DNA from: Nonomuraea rubra
Lineage (GTDB): Bacteria; Actinomycetota; Actinomycetes; Streptosporangiales; Streptosporangiaceae
Assembly (NCBI RefSeq): GCF_014207985.1
Contig: NZ_JACHMI010000001.1
Coordinates: forward strand, 7,299,001-7,363,000
Reading direction: 5' to 3'
DNA: 64,000 bases
The first letter of the stretch is position 1. Each line of letters opens with the position of its first letter. A program made the translations under genes and the position numbers. This document shows positions 16,855 to 25,240 of the stretch, piece by piece. The notes below the pieces were generated by a model. It was not told the DNA's origin, searched no databases, and worked only from the letters and a program-made list of their open reading frames with translations.

Positions 16855-17307
16855 ATGAGGTGGTTCGCCGCCCTCCGGCTGGCCGTCCCGCTCGTCCTCG
16901 TCGCGCCGGTCGTCCGCCGCCAGATGCTCTGCGACATCCTCCTCGACGAGGCGGAACTGGCGCCGGACTGGTGGGACGGGCACCTGATCCCGTCCGCGGC
17001 GGCCAACGACGGCGGCAACCTGTTCATCGACACCCGCACCGGCAGGACCGGCGAGTACTACAACGAGAACGGCCTGAGCCACCGCCCCGAGGTGGTGTGG
17101 CCGTCGTATCTCGCGCTGCTGGAGGACACCGCCCGCGCCCTGGAGACCGGCGAGCCGATCAGGGGCTGGCGGCCCGCGCTCAAGCGGGGCCGTCTGGACT
17201 GGCTGCGGGCTCGCCGACCGCGTCGGGCCCGACGTCGGGGGCGCGGTGCTCGTACGGGGTGCTCAGCACGACCGTGGTGCGGGTGGAGACGTTGGCCGAG
17301 GCCCTGA
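16855..17307 (+). CDS. Short SMI1/KNR4-like protein, probably N-terminally truncated
   Basis: 150 residues as read. Only the C-terminal part of an SMI1/KNR4 fold is recognisable: DWWDGHLIPSAAANDGGNLF, then VVWPSYLALLEDTARALETG. The first 20 residues look like fortuitous translation or a weak hydrophobic segment. The ATG lies seven bases after TAAAGT. The last 128 bp overlap the 3' end of the convergent Lrp gene and encode an Arg-rich tail, so the original stop was probably lost. Full-length SMI1 proteins serve as immunity or scaffold proteins; this may be a remnant. Confidence 0.5.
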   Translation: MRWFAALRLAVPLVLVAPVVRRQMLCDILLDEAELAPDWWDGHLIPSAAANDGGNLFIDTRTGRTGEYYNENGLSHRPEVVWPSYLALLEDTARALETGEPIRGWRPALKRGRLDWLRARRPRRARRRGRGARTGCSARPWCGWRRWPRP

Positions 17308-17668
17308 TCTGCTGCAGCAGGTCCTCCAGCGCGGCCGGTGAGGCCACGCGCACCTTGAGGATGTAGCTCTCGTCGCCGGCCACGCTGTGGCAGGCCTCGA
17401 TGGCGGCCAGGTGGGCCAGCCGCTCGGGCGCGTCGTCGGGCGCGGCGGGGTCGATCGGCTTGATCGACACGAACGCGGTCAGCGGCAGCCCCACCGCGTC
17501 GTGGTCGATGATCGCGGCGTAGCCGCGCACCACTCCGCGTTTCTCCAGGCGGCGTACGCGCTGGTGCACCGCCGACACCGAGAGCCCCGTCTCCCTGGCC
17601 AGGTCGGTGAAGCTCATGCGGCCGTCGCGGGCCAGCAGCGTGACGATACGGCGGTCGATCTCCTCCAT
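17180..17668 (-). CDS. Lrp/AsnC-family transcriptional regulator
   Basis: 162 residues. The HTH domain (about 1-60) reads MEEIDRRIVTLLARDGRMSF and GLSVSAVHQRVRRLEKRGVV. The RAM/AsnC ligand domain has HSVAGDESYILKVRVAS (the GDxDyll-type block) and TTVVLSTPYEHR. Family members bind an amino acid or related effector and form octamers. A 20-residue Pro/Asp tail follows. The downstream half overlaps the convergent SMI1-like ORF by 128 bp. Starts at the ATG with no upstream partner within 20 bp of the GTPase stop, so it could be co-transcribed with the GTPase gene. Confidence 0.92.
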   Translation of the reverse strand: MEEIDRRIVTLLARDGRMSFTDLARETGLSVSAVHQRVRRLEKRGVVRGYAAIIDHDAVGLPLTAFVSIKPIDPAAPDDAPERLAHLAAIEACHSVAGDESYILKVRVASPAALEDLLQQIRASANVSTRTTVVLSTPYEHRAPDVGPDAVGEPAASPDGPA

Positions 17669-17692
17669 CGCATCAAAGGTAGCCGGTCATGG

Positions 17693-18286
17693 TCACGACA
17701 TGGTCCCGACCGGGGTGGCTCCCCTGCGCATCGCGTGCTCGACCAGGGTGATGAGGACCTCCCTGCCGGAGTCGCGGCGCCGGGCGTCGCAGCGCACGAT
17801 GGGGATGTCCGGCTCCAGGCCGATCGCCGAGCGCACCTCGCCGACGGTGAAGGGCGAGACGCCGTCGAAGCAGTTCAGCGCCACGATGAACGGCTGGTCG
17901 CGCTTCTCGAAGTAGTCGACGGACGGGAAGCAGTCGTCCAGGCGGCGGGTGTCGGCCAGCACGACGGCGCCCAGCGCCCCCATGGCCAGCTCGTCCCACA
18001 CGAAGAAGAACCGCTCCTGGCCCGGGGTGCCGAACAGGTAGAGCATGTAGTCGTTGCGGATCGTGATGCGGCCGAAGTCCATGGCGACGGTGGTGGTGAG
18101 CTTGCGTTCGACGCCCGACAGGTCGTCGACGTGGGTGCCCGCCTGGGTGAGCGCCTCCTCGGTGCGAAGCGGCCTGGTCTCGGAGACGGCGCCGACCATC
18201 GTGGTCTTACCCGCGCCGAATCCCCCCGCGATCAAGATCTTGATCGCAGTCGGCAGCCGCCAACGGTCCGAGAGACCGAATTCCAT
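17693..18286 (-). CDS. Conservon-type small GTPase (CvnD-like)
   Basis: 197-residue Ras-like GTPase of the actinobacterial conservon family. P-loop is KILIAGGFGAGKTTMVGAVS, switch II/G3 is LYLFGTPGQERFFFVWDELA, and G4 is the atypical ALNCFDG in place of NKxD. In conservons CvnD sits with a sensor kinase (A), a roadblock protein (B) and a DUF742 protein (C). None of these is adjacent; the neighbours are a terpene-synthase-like gene upstream and an Lrp gene downstream. The ATG at 18286 has no good ribosome binding site. Probably membrane-peripheral signalling; partner unknown. Confidence 0.85.
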   Translation of the reverse strand: MEFGLSDRWRLPTAIKILIAGGFGAGKTTMVGAVSETRPLRTEEALTQAGTHVDDLSGVERKLTTTVAMDFGRITIRNDYMLYLFGTPGQERFFFVWDELAMGALGAVVLADTRRLDDCFPSVDYFEKRDQPFIVALNCFDGVSPFTVGEVRSAIGLEPDIPIVRCDARRRDSGREVLITLVEHAMRRGATPVGTMS

Positions 18287-18457
18287 CCAGCACCGCCCGT
18301 ACCTATCCCGCGCATGCGCGACCCCGCCCCTGAGGTGCCGGTCAGTGGCACCTGTCAAGGTTCACCTGAGAGGGTCGATCCACATGCCTGGCATCGAGAC
18401 ACCCTAGCAACGCCACATTTTCCACTCAAGTCGCAATGTTTTACAAGAAACAAAATG

Positions 18458-18526
18458 TCACGGTTTGTCGTCCCAAGCCACGTTTTTCGCGAATCTAACA
18501 GGGCTAGTGTCAAGTTTGTCTGTCAT
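18458..18526 (-). CDS. Possible 22-residue peptide
   Basis: A small ORF begins with ATG 17 bp after the stop of the terpene-synthase-like gene, on the same strand, and encodes MTDKLDTSPVRF followed by ten more residues ending in DDKP. Its codons are markedly poorer in G/C third bases than neighbouring genes, and the surrounding 140 bp are AT-rich. AAAGGG lies 13 bases before the ATG, a weak ribosome binding site. It could be a small regulatory or precursor peptide, or chance. Confidence 0.3.
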   Translation of the reverse strand: MTDKLDTSPVRFAKNVAWDDKP

Positions 18527-18543
18527 GGAATCAGACGAGCCCT

Positions 18544-19410
18544 TTACATGGCGCGCTGATAGTCCGAAATCCCGGTGACACCCGCCTGGAACCCGAGCCG
18601 TCTTCGCAGGTAGGAGGCCGTACGCGGGCTGTGCTCGCACACCGGCCCGATGAGCTGCTCGGCCTGGCGCTCCAGGTCCGCGATCGCGGCCGTCACCTCG
18701 GCGCCGTCCACGCCCAGCGCGAGCACGTTGAGGTCGCCCCAGCTCAGGTCCCTGCGATAGGAGGCGACGTCGCCGAGCAGGTGCAGGTACCGCTGGACCT
18801 GCCGGCTGACGGCCCGCAGCTCCTCCAGGTGGCCCCTGGCCCAGTCGTCGGCGGTGTAGATCCAGTGCGACAGGTCGACGAAGCAGGAGCCGCGGCTGTC
18901 GGCGTTGTCGACGTAGCGGGCCAGCGTGGGCACCGTGTGGGTGTCGCGCCACACCCAGGCCCTGGCCATGCCCGCCAGCATCCGGGCGAGCTGGTCGCGC
19001 CAGATGCCCTGCAGGTCGTCGAAGTCCCCGACGGTGGCCAGCTCGTCGCGCAGGTCTGCCAGGAACCGGGTGATCGCCGAACGCGGCACCGCGCCCTCCG
19101 CGACGGACACGCACTCCCGCGTCAGGCGGTTGACCTGCTCGCGGGTGGTCGCGCCGCGGTCCACGAGCCGGTCCACGGCCGTCACCCACAGGGCGGCCCT
19201 GTTGACGGCCTTCAGCCGGTCCGCGGGGGCCCAGGGGGCACTGAAGGCGGTGGCCAGGGTGAGCGAGCTGAAGAAGTCGGCGCCGAAGGCCGTGTCGGGG
19301 AACAGGTCGGCGTACATCTGGGCGCACCGCCGCAGGTCCCTGCCGCACTCCGCGGCCAGCGCGCACGTCCTGCCGAGCTCGAACGCCACGTCCAGCTCGT
19401 CGTCCCGCAT
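18544..19410 (-). CDS. Terpene-synthase-like protein with atypical metal-binding motifs
   Basis: 288-residue all-helical protein with the layout of bacterial class I terpene synthases. The position of the first Asp-rich motif reads WVTAVDRLVDRGA, an A-x-D-x-x-x-D variant rather than DDxxD. The second metal site reads LLGDVASYRRDLSWGDLNVL, where NSE is expected as NDxxSxxxE; Asp replaces both Asn and Glu. The late R-Y/basic pair is not obvious. It may bind isoprenoid diphosphates or act as a non-catalytic relative. The ATG at 19410 is preferred over 19458, which would add a basic tail. No prenyltransferase or P450 is adjacent. Confidence 0.65.
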   Translation of the reverse strand: MRDDELDVAFELGRTCALAAECGRDLRRCAQMYADLFPDTAFGADFFSSLTLATAFSAPWAPADRLKAVNRAALWVTAVDRLVDRGATTREQVNRLTRECVSVAEGAVPRSAITRFLADLRDELATVGDFDDLQGIWRDQLARMLAGMARAWVWRDTHTVPTLARYVDNADSRGSCFVDLSHWIYTADDWARGHLEELRAVSRQVQRYLHLLGDVASYRRDLSWGDLNVLALGVDGAEVTAAIADLERQAEQLIGPVCEHSPRTASYLRRRLGFQAGVTGISDYQRAM

Positions 19411-19531
19411 CCTAGGGCCGCTCGATCGGCTCGCGGACCATCGGCGACGTCCCCCCATACCTGGAGATACACCTATGAGGGAATTGTTTCATGATCATGA
19501 TCTGCCGATCAAGGTATCACTGCGTGGCCGA

Positions 19532-22510
19532 TCAGCCTGGTTCGCCCGCCGGGAACGACACCTCCGGGCCGTACGCGGCGAGCTTGGCGGCCAGCGCCAC
19601 GCGGGAGCCGATGCCGAGCTTCGTGTAGATCTTGCCGATGTGGTACTCGACGGTCTTGACGCTGATGAGCAGCTCCCTGGCGATCTGCCGGTTCGTCAGG
19701 CCGCCGGCGACCAGCGTGGCCGTGCTGAGCTCCTGCGGCGTCAGACCGAGCCTGACGGTCGCGGGCGGCTCCAGGCCGCACGCCTCCAGCTCCTGGGCGC
19801 AGCGCTCCACCAGCGGGCGGGCGCCCAGCCGGTCGAAGATCGCGCGTGCCGCCCCGAGCCGCTCGGCCGCCGCCCTGCGCCTGCCGGTACGGCGCAGCAG
19901 CCTGCCCAGGTCCAGCAGCGCCCGCGCCTCCTCCAGCGGGCACCCGCCCGCCCCGGCCAGCTCCAGCGCCCGCCCGAACGCCTCCTCGGCCCTGGTTGGA
20001 ACGTTCCGAGCGGCCAGGAGCAGCCCCTCCAGCCTGACCCGCTCCGCCTCCCAGCGCCGCCCGCCGCCCGGCCCACCGCTCTGTCCGTCGCCGGGACCGC
20101 CGCTGTGCCCGCAGCCATCCCCGCCGCTGTGCCCGCAGCCATCCCCGCCGCTGTGCCCGCAGCCATCCCCGCCGCTGTGCCCGCTGCTCTGCCCGCCGTC
20201 GGGCCTGCTGCTGGGCCCGGCCCGCTCGTACGCGGCCAGCACCCGCTCCGCCTCCTCCAGCCGCCCATCGGCGACCAGCGCCTCGATGCGCGCGGGCCGC
20301 GGATCCGGCACCACGCCCCCGGTGCCCGCGCAGAACCGCCCGTCCGCGAGATCGCTCGCGCCGGACCACCGCCCGTCGGGAAGAGCACCGGCGCCGGGCC
20401 GGGCGGGAAGGTCGCCCGCGCCGAGCAGTGCCATGGCCAGGTCCGCCTGGTGCTCCCCCGCCGCGTGCCGCATCCTGCGGGCGGCCACGCCGGCGGCCGT
20501 GGCGTGGGCGAGGGCCCGTTCGCGATCGCCCCTGGCGGCCAGCGGCGCCACGCAGGCGGCCTCCAGCCACGGCAGCAGCCAGCGCTGCCCCAGGGCGTAC
20601 GCCTCGGCGAGGGCGGCCTCCGCGTGGGCCACGGCCTCGTCCCAGCGCGCCAGGCCGTGCTCGGCGACGGACAGCAGCGCGGTCGCCAGCAGCCGGTGGT
20701 GCGGCAGCCCCGCCGCCTCCGCGGCGGTCACGGCCCGCTTCAGCACGGCGCACGCCTGGCCCGCCTCGTCGCGTTCCAGGTGCGCCACCGCCTCGGCGAG
20801 GCTGCCGGGTGGCGCGCCGGCGCCGGATGCCCCTCCCAGCGCCAGCACGTCGTACGGCCTGGCGACCGGCCCCGCGATGGGCTGCCCGGCCGACAGGCGC
20901 GCCCAGTTCGCCGCCTCCGCGCGGTCCCCCGTGACCAGCCGCAGCCAGGACAGCTGCTCCGCCACGTCGGCGGCGAACCCGGGCTCCGCGTGCCGCCACG
21001 CCTCCGCCAGCAGCTCGGACGCGTCGTCGAAGCGCCCGGCGGCCAGCGCGAGGCGGCCCAGCACGTAGCGGCGCACCGGCCGTGGGTCGGCGTTGCGCAC
21101 GGCGGCGAGCTCGGCCGCGCGGATCACGTCGCCCCCGATGAGGACGTGTTCCAGAACGGCCGTGCGCAGCTCGTCGCGGCGCGCCGGCGACTGCGTGAGA
21201 CCGGCGGCCAGCTCCAGGTGGGCGGCGGCCTCCTGCCACAGCCCGTGTTGTGCGGCCTTGGCCGCGAACCTCGCCAGCTCCTCCGCCAGCGCCTCGTCAG
21301 GCCCGTCCGCCGCGGCGGCCCGGTGCCGCAGCGCCGCGCCGTCGTCGTCGGCCAGCCGGGCGGCGGCCAGGTGCAGCCGCGCCCGGGCGCCCGCGCCGAT
21401 CCCGTCGTAGGCGGCGGCCCTGGCCAGCGGCTCGGGGAAGTCGATCAGTCGGCCGGGCAGCTCGCGCAGCAGCCCGGCCGTGACGGCCTCCTCCAGGGTG
21501 TTCAGCGGCTCGTCGATCCCGGTGGCCACGGCCGCCGCCACGTGCAGCGGGCAGCTCCCGCCCAGGACGGCGCAGGCCGCGACGAGCCGCCGGGTGGCGG
21601 GGGCGCAGGCGTGCAGGCGGCGGGCGAAGGGGCGCCGGTAGGTCTCCGGCGCCGGCAGCCGCACGCCGGGATCGGCGAGGACCGCCGGGGCCAGGACGGC
21701 CAGCAGGGCGCGGGCGTGCAGCGGGTTGCCCAGCGTGTGCTCCCGCAACCGCCGCGCCGCGGCACCCCACCGGGACGCGTCCGACCGCAGTGCCGCCAGG
21801 GCCTCTCTTGCCGCGTCCGCCGGCGACCCGTACGTGCCGCGTTCCCGGCGTGCGGCCGTCAGCGCGGGATCGGTGGCCAGCTCGGCCAGGTCGCCCGCGC
21901 TCAGCCCGCCGAGCGTGATGAGCAGCGTGCCGTCACCGGCGAGCTGCCGCCGCAGGCCGTCCGGCAGCCAGGGGTCGGCAAGGTCGCGGCAGGCGACCAG
22001 GAGGAGCACGCGGCCCGCCCGCACGTGCCGCAGCACGTAGCTCAGAGCACCCAGCGACGCCCTGTCGGCCCACTGCGCGTCATCGACGACCACCGCCAGC
22101 GTCCCCGGCACCGGCGACCGCGCCACGAGCTCGCACACCGCCTGCCCGGCCGCGCAGGAATCCGCCTCGTCCGCCGCCCGGATCCCCCCGCCCCGGGCAG
22201 CGTCCTGCGGGAAGGCCGCCGCGCTCCCCCCGCCCGCGCGCTCGTCCGTCCCCAGCCCCAGCCCCAGCCCCAGCAGGGCCGCCTCGTCCATGAGCTGCCG
22301 TACGACGCCGAGCCCGAGCTCCCGCTCGCTCTCCTCGCCGCTGACGGCCAGCACCCGCACGCCCGCCTCCCCGTCGAGCGCGTGGCGGATGAGCGCGGTC
22401 TTGCCGATGCCCTCGGGCCCCTCGACCACCGCCCGCCTGACGGATCCGCCGCCTGCCGCGCGCAGCTCCGCACGCAGTGAGGCGAGCTCCGCCGTCCTGC
22501 CGACGAACAT
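19532..22510 (-). CDS. Large ATP-binding LuxR-family (LAL) regulator
   Basis: 992 residues. An AAA-type ATPase occupies about 1-330: Walker A VEGPEGIGKTALIRHALDG and Walker B TLAVVVDDAQWADRAS. The middle is a TPR-like helical repeat region. The LuxR HTH is C-terminal (about 920-985) with LTPQELSTATLVAGGLTNRQ and ISVKTVEYHIGKIYTKLG. LAL proteins activate maltose-type, polyketide or other pathway genes in response to ligand and ATP. A Gly/His/Asp-rich octapeptide repeat (about 800-830) is inserted by DNA repeat expansion. ATG follows GGAGGGAG at eight bases. Downstream is the terpene-synthase-like gene, a possible target. Confidence 0.9.
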   Translation of the reverse strand: MFVGRTAELASLRAELRAAGGGSVRRAVVEGPEGIGKTALIRHALDGEAGVRVLAVSGEESERELGLGVVRQLMDEAALLGLGLGLGTDERAGGGSAAAFPQDAARGGGIRAADEADSCAAGQAVCELVARSPVPGTLAVVVDDAQWADRASLGALSYVLRHVRAGRVLLLVACRDLADPWLPDGLRRQLAGDGTLLITLGGLSAGDLAELATDPALTAARRERGTYGSPADAAREALAALRSDASRWGAAARRLREHTLGNPLHARALLAVLAPAVLADPGVRLPAPETYRRPFARRLHACAPATRRLVAACAVLGGSCPLHVAAAVATGIDEPLNTLEEAVTAGLLRELPGRLIDFPEPLARAAAYDGIGAGARARLHLAAARLADDDGAALRHRAAAADGPDEALAEELARFAAKAAQHGLWQEAAAHLELAAGLTQSPARRDELRTAVLEHVLIGGDVIRAAELAAVRNADPRPVRRYVLGRLALAAGRFDDASELLAEAWRHAEPGFAADVAEQLSWLRLVTGDRAEAANWARLSAGQPIAGPVARPYDVLALGGASGAGAPPGSLAEAVAHLERDEAGQACAVLKRAVTAAEAAGLPHHRLLATALLSVAEHGLARWDEAVAHAEAALAEAYALGQRWLLPWLEAACVAPLAARGDRERALAHATAAGVAARRMRHAAGEHQADLAMALLGAGDLPARPGAGALPDGRWSGASDLADGRFCAGTGGVVPDPRPARIEALVADGRLEEAERVLAAYERAGPSSRPDGGQSSGHSGGDGCGHSGGDGCGHSGGDGCGHSGGPGDGQSGGPGGGRRWEAERVRLEGLLLAARNVPTRAEEAFGRALELAGAGGCPLEEARALLDLGRLLRRTGRRRAAAERLGAARAIFDRLGARPLVERCAQELEACGLEPPATVRLGLTPQELSTATLVAGGLTNRQIARELLISVKTVEYHIGKIYTKLGIGSRVALAAKLAAYGPEVSFPAGEPG
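20097..20184. repeat. 24-bp tandem repeat inside the LAL gene
   Basis: Three identical 24-bp units (20097-20120, 20121-20144, 20145-20168) and a partial fourth, in frame, encoding Gly/Asp/Cys/Gly/His/Ser octapeptides. The length is a multiple of three, so copy number can change without a frameshift. Confidence 0.85.
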
Positions 22511-22602
22511 GCCGCGCTCCCTCCGCCGCCCTCGACATTCCAGAGCGGCGCAGACTGCGCCTGATACACCTCAGCAGCGCCCCGACCCGGGCATTCCACG
22601 AT

Positions 22603-23361
22603 TCAGCGCACCAGCCGCCCCCAGGCGGCCGTGGCGTCGTCGTGCCGCTTGCCCCGTACCGGCCCCCGCGCCGCCTCCACCTCCCGCACGGCCCCGATCA
22701 CCGCCTCGGGACCGCGTCCCGCGAGCAGGCCGAGCACGGACTCCCAGCTCCACCCGTACCAGTCGCACAACCGGGCCACGCCGTCGGTGAACACCCCGAC
22801 CCCGGCCACGTCCCCGGCGTCCGCCTCGCCGGTCACGCTCTGCCTGGCCGCCTCGGGCCTGGCGGCCGCCACCCAGAACCCGCCGGGCGCGTTCCGCATC
22901 CGCCGCACCAGCTCCAGGCTGTACGGCCGCCCGCCCGGCAGCCGTTCCAGCCGGTCGTCGCTGACCACCCGGGCCGCTCCGCTGGTCCCGGAGAGCACCA
23001 CCGCCGAGTCCCCCAGCACCAGGTACTCGACCCGATCCGCCACCCGCACCATGGCCACCGTCGCCGACGGCGAGTCGGGGTTGCCGAGGTCGCAGGCGCC
23101 CGCGTGCGCGGCCCCCGTCTCCTCGATGGCCGACTCCAGGACGTCCGCCAGCGGCCCCCCGTCACCGGCCGCCAGGCGGGCGGCCAGCGCTCCCCCGAGC
23201 CGCCCCACCAGCCAGGCGACGTCGTGCACGCACCCGCTGTCCACCCCGTCCGCGGCCGTGGCCCCGTCGAGGACGACGATCCAGGAGGGCCCGGCGATCA
23301 CCAGGTCCTCGTTCGGCCGCCGCGAGCCCGGCCTGGTGGCGTACGTGATCTCCGCGAACAT
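22603..23361 (-). CDS. PP2C-like protein
   Basis: 252 residues with a degenerate PP2C-type fold. It begins with a strand and TRPGSRRPNEDLVIAGPSWI (the NED loop), then VVLDGATAADGVDSGC in place of VFDGHGG, EYLVLGDSAVVL (GDS) and GVFTDGVARL (TDG). Acidic metal ligands are largely retained, so a Ser/Thr phosphatase role is possible but unproven. It runs divergently from the HD-domain gene with 41 bp between starts, giving overlapping promoters. No close operon partner. Confidence 0.7.
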   Translation of the reverse strand: MFAEITYATRPGSRRPNEDLVIAGPSWIVVLDGATAADGVDSGCVHDVAWLVGRLGGALAARLAAGDGGPLADVLESAIEETGAAHAGACDLGNPDSPSATVAMVRVADRVEYLVLGDSAVVLSGTSGAARVVSDDRLERLPGGRPYSLELVRRMRNAPGGFWVAAARPEAARQSVTGEADAGDVAGVGVFTDGVARLCDWYGWSWESVLGLLAGRGPEAVIGAVREVEAARGPVRGKRHDDATAAWGRLVR

Positions 23362-23402
23362 GACAGCGACTGTGTCACAGCCGCACGCCCTATCGTGGCA
23401 GC

Positions 23403-23990
23403 GTGTCCCCTCTGGAGCGTGCTCTGACCGACCCGCCCCCGCGCCTGCTGCCCGGCGCGGCCGAGGCGCTGCTGCGTTCGCTGGACGCGCCGCCGCGCCT
23501 GGCCGCCCACCTGCGCGCCGTCCACGACGTGGCCGCCGGCGTCCTGGAGTGGCTGGCCGCCCGCCATCCGGCGGTGGAGGTGGACGCGGAGGCCGTCCTG
23601 TACGGCGCCGCCACCCACGACATCGGCAAGGTCCTGCACCCGGGCGAGCTGTCGGGCCCGGGCTCGGCCCACGAGCCGGCCGGCCACCGGCTGCTGCTGG
23701 CCCATGGCGTGCCGGAACGCCTGGCCCGCTTCGCCCGCACGCACGGCTCCTGGACGCGGGAGGGCACCACGTTCGAGGACCACCTGGTGAGCCTGGCGGA
23801 CAAGGTGTGGAAGGCGCGCCGGGTGCCGGACCTGGAGCAGCTCGTGGCGGACCGGCTGGCCGGCCGGGCGCCCGGCTGGCAGGTGTTCATGGAGCTGGAC
23901 GACCTGCTCACCGGCCTCGCCGACGGCGCAGACGCCCGGCTGGCCTTCCAGAACGCGTACCCGATCGCCGGTGGCGGGCGGGGAGCCTAG
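23403..23990 (+). CDS. HD-domain phosphohydrolase-like protein
   Basis: 195 residues. HD superfamily signature: HLRAVHDVAAGVLEWL, then YGAATHDIGKVLHPGELSG with the HD metal pair, a second His cluster HEPAGHRLLLAHG and late HLVSLADKVWKAR. The likely activity is hydrolysis of a phosphate ester or nucleotide; the substrate is not evident. GTG starts six bases after TATCGT (23391-23396), indicating a leaderless mRNA. Its TAG stop shares CTAG with the stop of the convergent peptidase gene. Confidence 0.85.
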   Translation: MSPLERALTDPPPRLLPGAAEALLRSLDAPPRLAAHLRAVHDVAAGVLEWLAARHPAVEVDAEAVLYGAATHDIGKVLHPGELSGPGSAHEPAGHRLLLAHGVPERLARFARTHGSWTREGTTFEDHLVSLADKVWKARRVPDLEQLVADRLAGRAPGWQVFMELDDLLTGLADGADARLAFQNAYPIAGGGRGA

Positions 23991-25096
23991 ACGATCACCA
24001 GCTCGCGGGGCGTGTCGTTCATCCGCTCGCCGCCGCTCTCGGCGCACACCACGATGTCCTCGATCCTGGCGCCGTGGCGGCCCGGCAGGTAGATGCCCGG
24101 CTCCACCGAGAACGCGAACCCGGGCTCCAGCGGCTCGCCGTTGCCGGAGACGATGTACGGCTCCTCGTGCGTCTCGATGCCGATGCCGTGCCCGGTGCGG
24201 TGGATGAAGTACTCGCCGTAGCCCGCCTCGGCGATGATCTCGCGGGCGGCCGCGTCGATCGACTCGCACGACACCCCCGGCCGCACCGCCGCGCAGGCCG
24301 CCTCCTGCGCCTGCCGCAGCACCTCGTAGTACGCGGCGAACTCGGCCGGCGGCTCGCCCACGCTGTACGTGCGCGTGGAGTCGGAGCAGTAGCCGTTGTG
24401 CAGCTGCCCGCCGATGTCCACCACGACCGGCTCGCCCGCCTGGATGACCCGGTCGGACACGTCGTGGTGGGGGCTGGCGCCGTTGGGCCCCGAGGCGACG
24501 ATCACGAAGTCCACCGTGTCGTGCCCGGAGGCCAGGATCGCCTCGGCGATGTCCCTGGCCACCTCGCGCTCGGTGCGCCCGGCCCGCAGCAGCTCCGGCA
24601 CCTGCCGGTGCACGGAGTCGATGGCCTGCCCGGCCTCGCGCAGCGCCGCCGTCTCGGCGGGCGACTTGCGCATCCGCAGCTCCCGCAGCACGCTGCCGGC
24701 CAGCACCTGCTCGGCCTCGGGCAGCACCTCGCGGAAGCGCAGCGACGACATGGCCCACATCCGGTCGGCCAGCCCCACCTTGCTCACGCGGCCCAGCCGA
24801 GCCGCCGCGACCGCGTACGGGTCGTCGGTCTCGTCCCACGCCACGAACTCCAGCCCCAGCCGCGAGGCGGGCGACGCCTGCGCGGCGGGCAGCTCCAGGC
24901 GGGGCACCATCATGTACGCCTCCCCGGACGCGGGCACCACCAGGCACGTCAGCCGCTCCAGCGGCTTGGCGTCGTAGCCGCTGACGTAACGCAGGTCGGG
25001 GCCGGGGGTGAGCAGCAGGGCGTCGAGGCCGGCCTTGGCGGTGGCCTCCTGGACGGCGGCGAGACGGGACACGGGATACAGGTCTGAGGACGTCAC
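23987..25096 (-). CDS. M24-family metallopeptidase (Xaa-Pro aminopeptidase-like)
   Basis: 369 residues. A creatinase-like N-terminal domain (about 1-135) precedes a pita-bread domain with all five metal ligands: Asp in VVVDIGGQLHNGY, Asp in CSDSTRTYSV, His in RTGHGIGIETHEEPY, Glu in FSVEPGIYLPG and Glu in RIEDIVV. It removes N-terminal residues before proline in cytosolic peptides. GTG is six bases after TAGATT, so it is probably leaderless. Monocistronic and convergent with the HD gene. Confidence 0.92.
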   Translation of the reverse strand: MTSSDLYPVSRLAAVQEATAKAGLDALLLTPGPDLRYVSGYDAKPLERLTCLVVPASGEAYMMVPRLELPAAQASPASRLGLEFVAWDETDDPYAVAAARLGRVSKVGLADRMWAMSSLRFREVLPEAEQVLAGSVLRELRMRKSPAETAALREAGQAIDSVHRQVPELLRAGRTEREVARDIAEAILASGHDTVDFVIVASGPNGASPHHDVSDRVIQAGEPVVVDIGGQLHNGYCSDSTRTYSVGEPPAEFAAYYEVLRQAQEAACAAVRPGVSCESIDAAAREIIAEAGYGEYFIHRTGHGIGIETHEEPYIVSGNGEPLEPGFAFSVEPGIYLPGRHGARIEDIVVCAESGGERMNDTPRELVIV

Positions 25097-25240
25097 AGGC
25101 CCAATCTACTCCGGGCCACCCCTCCTAAAATCCGGGGAAAGGTCTCACCACGCACCAAGCTTCCACTACACACCGTTCACGGTCGATCACATAGTGTGGG
25201 GCCAATTGTCGGATTCCACCGCGCGTCGAGAGTGAGACAC

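Noticed and set aside
19489..19500. 12-bp palindrome TCATGATCATGA between the LAL and terpene-synthase-like genes
   Set aside because: It is single, short and not matched by copies elsewhere in the window, so no operator claim is made.
20097..20184. CRISPR-like direct repeats
   Set aside because: The units are contiguous with no spacers and encode an in-frame peptide repeat.
18926..22480. About 1180-codon plus-strand open frame
   Set aside because: Antisense to the LAL and terpene-synthase-like genes; composition and lack of any start signal mark it as a shadow.
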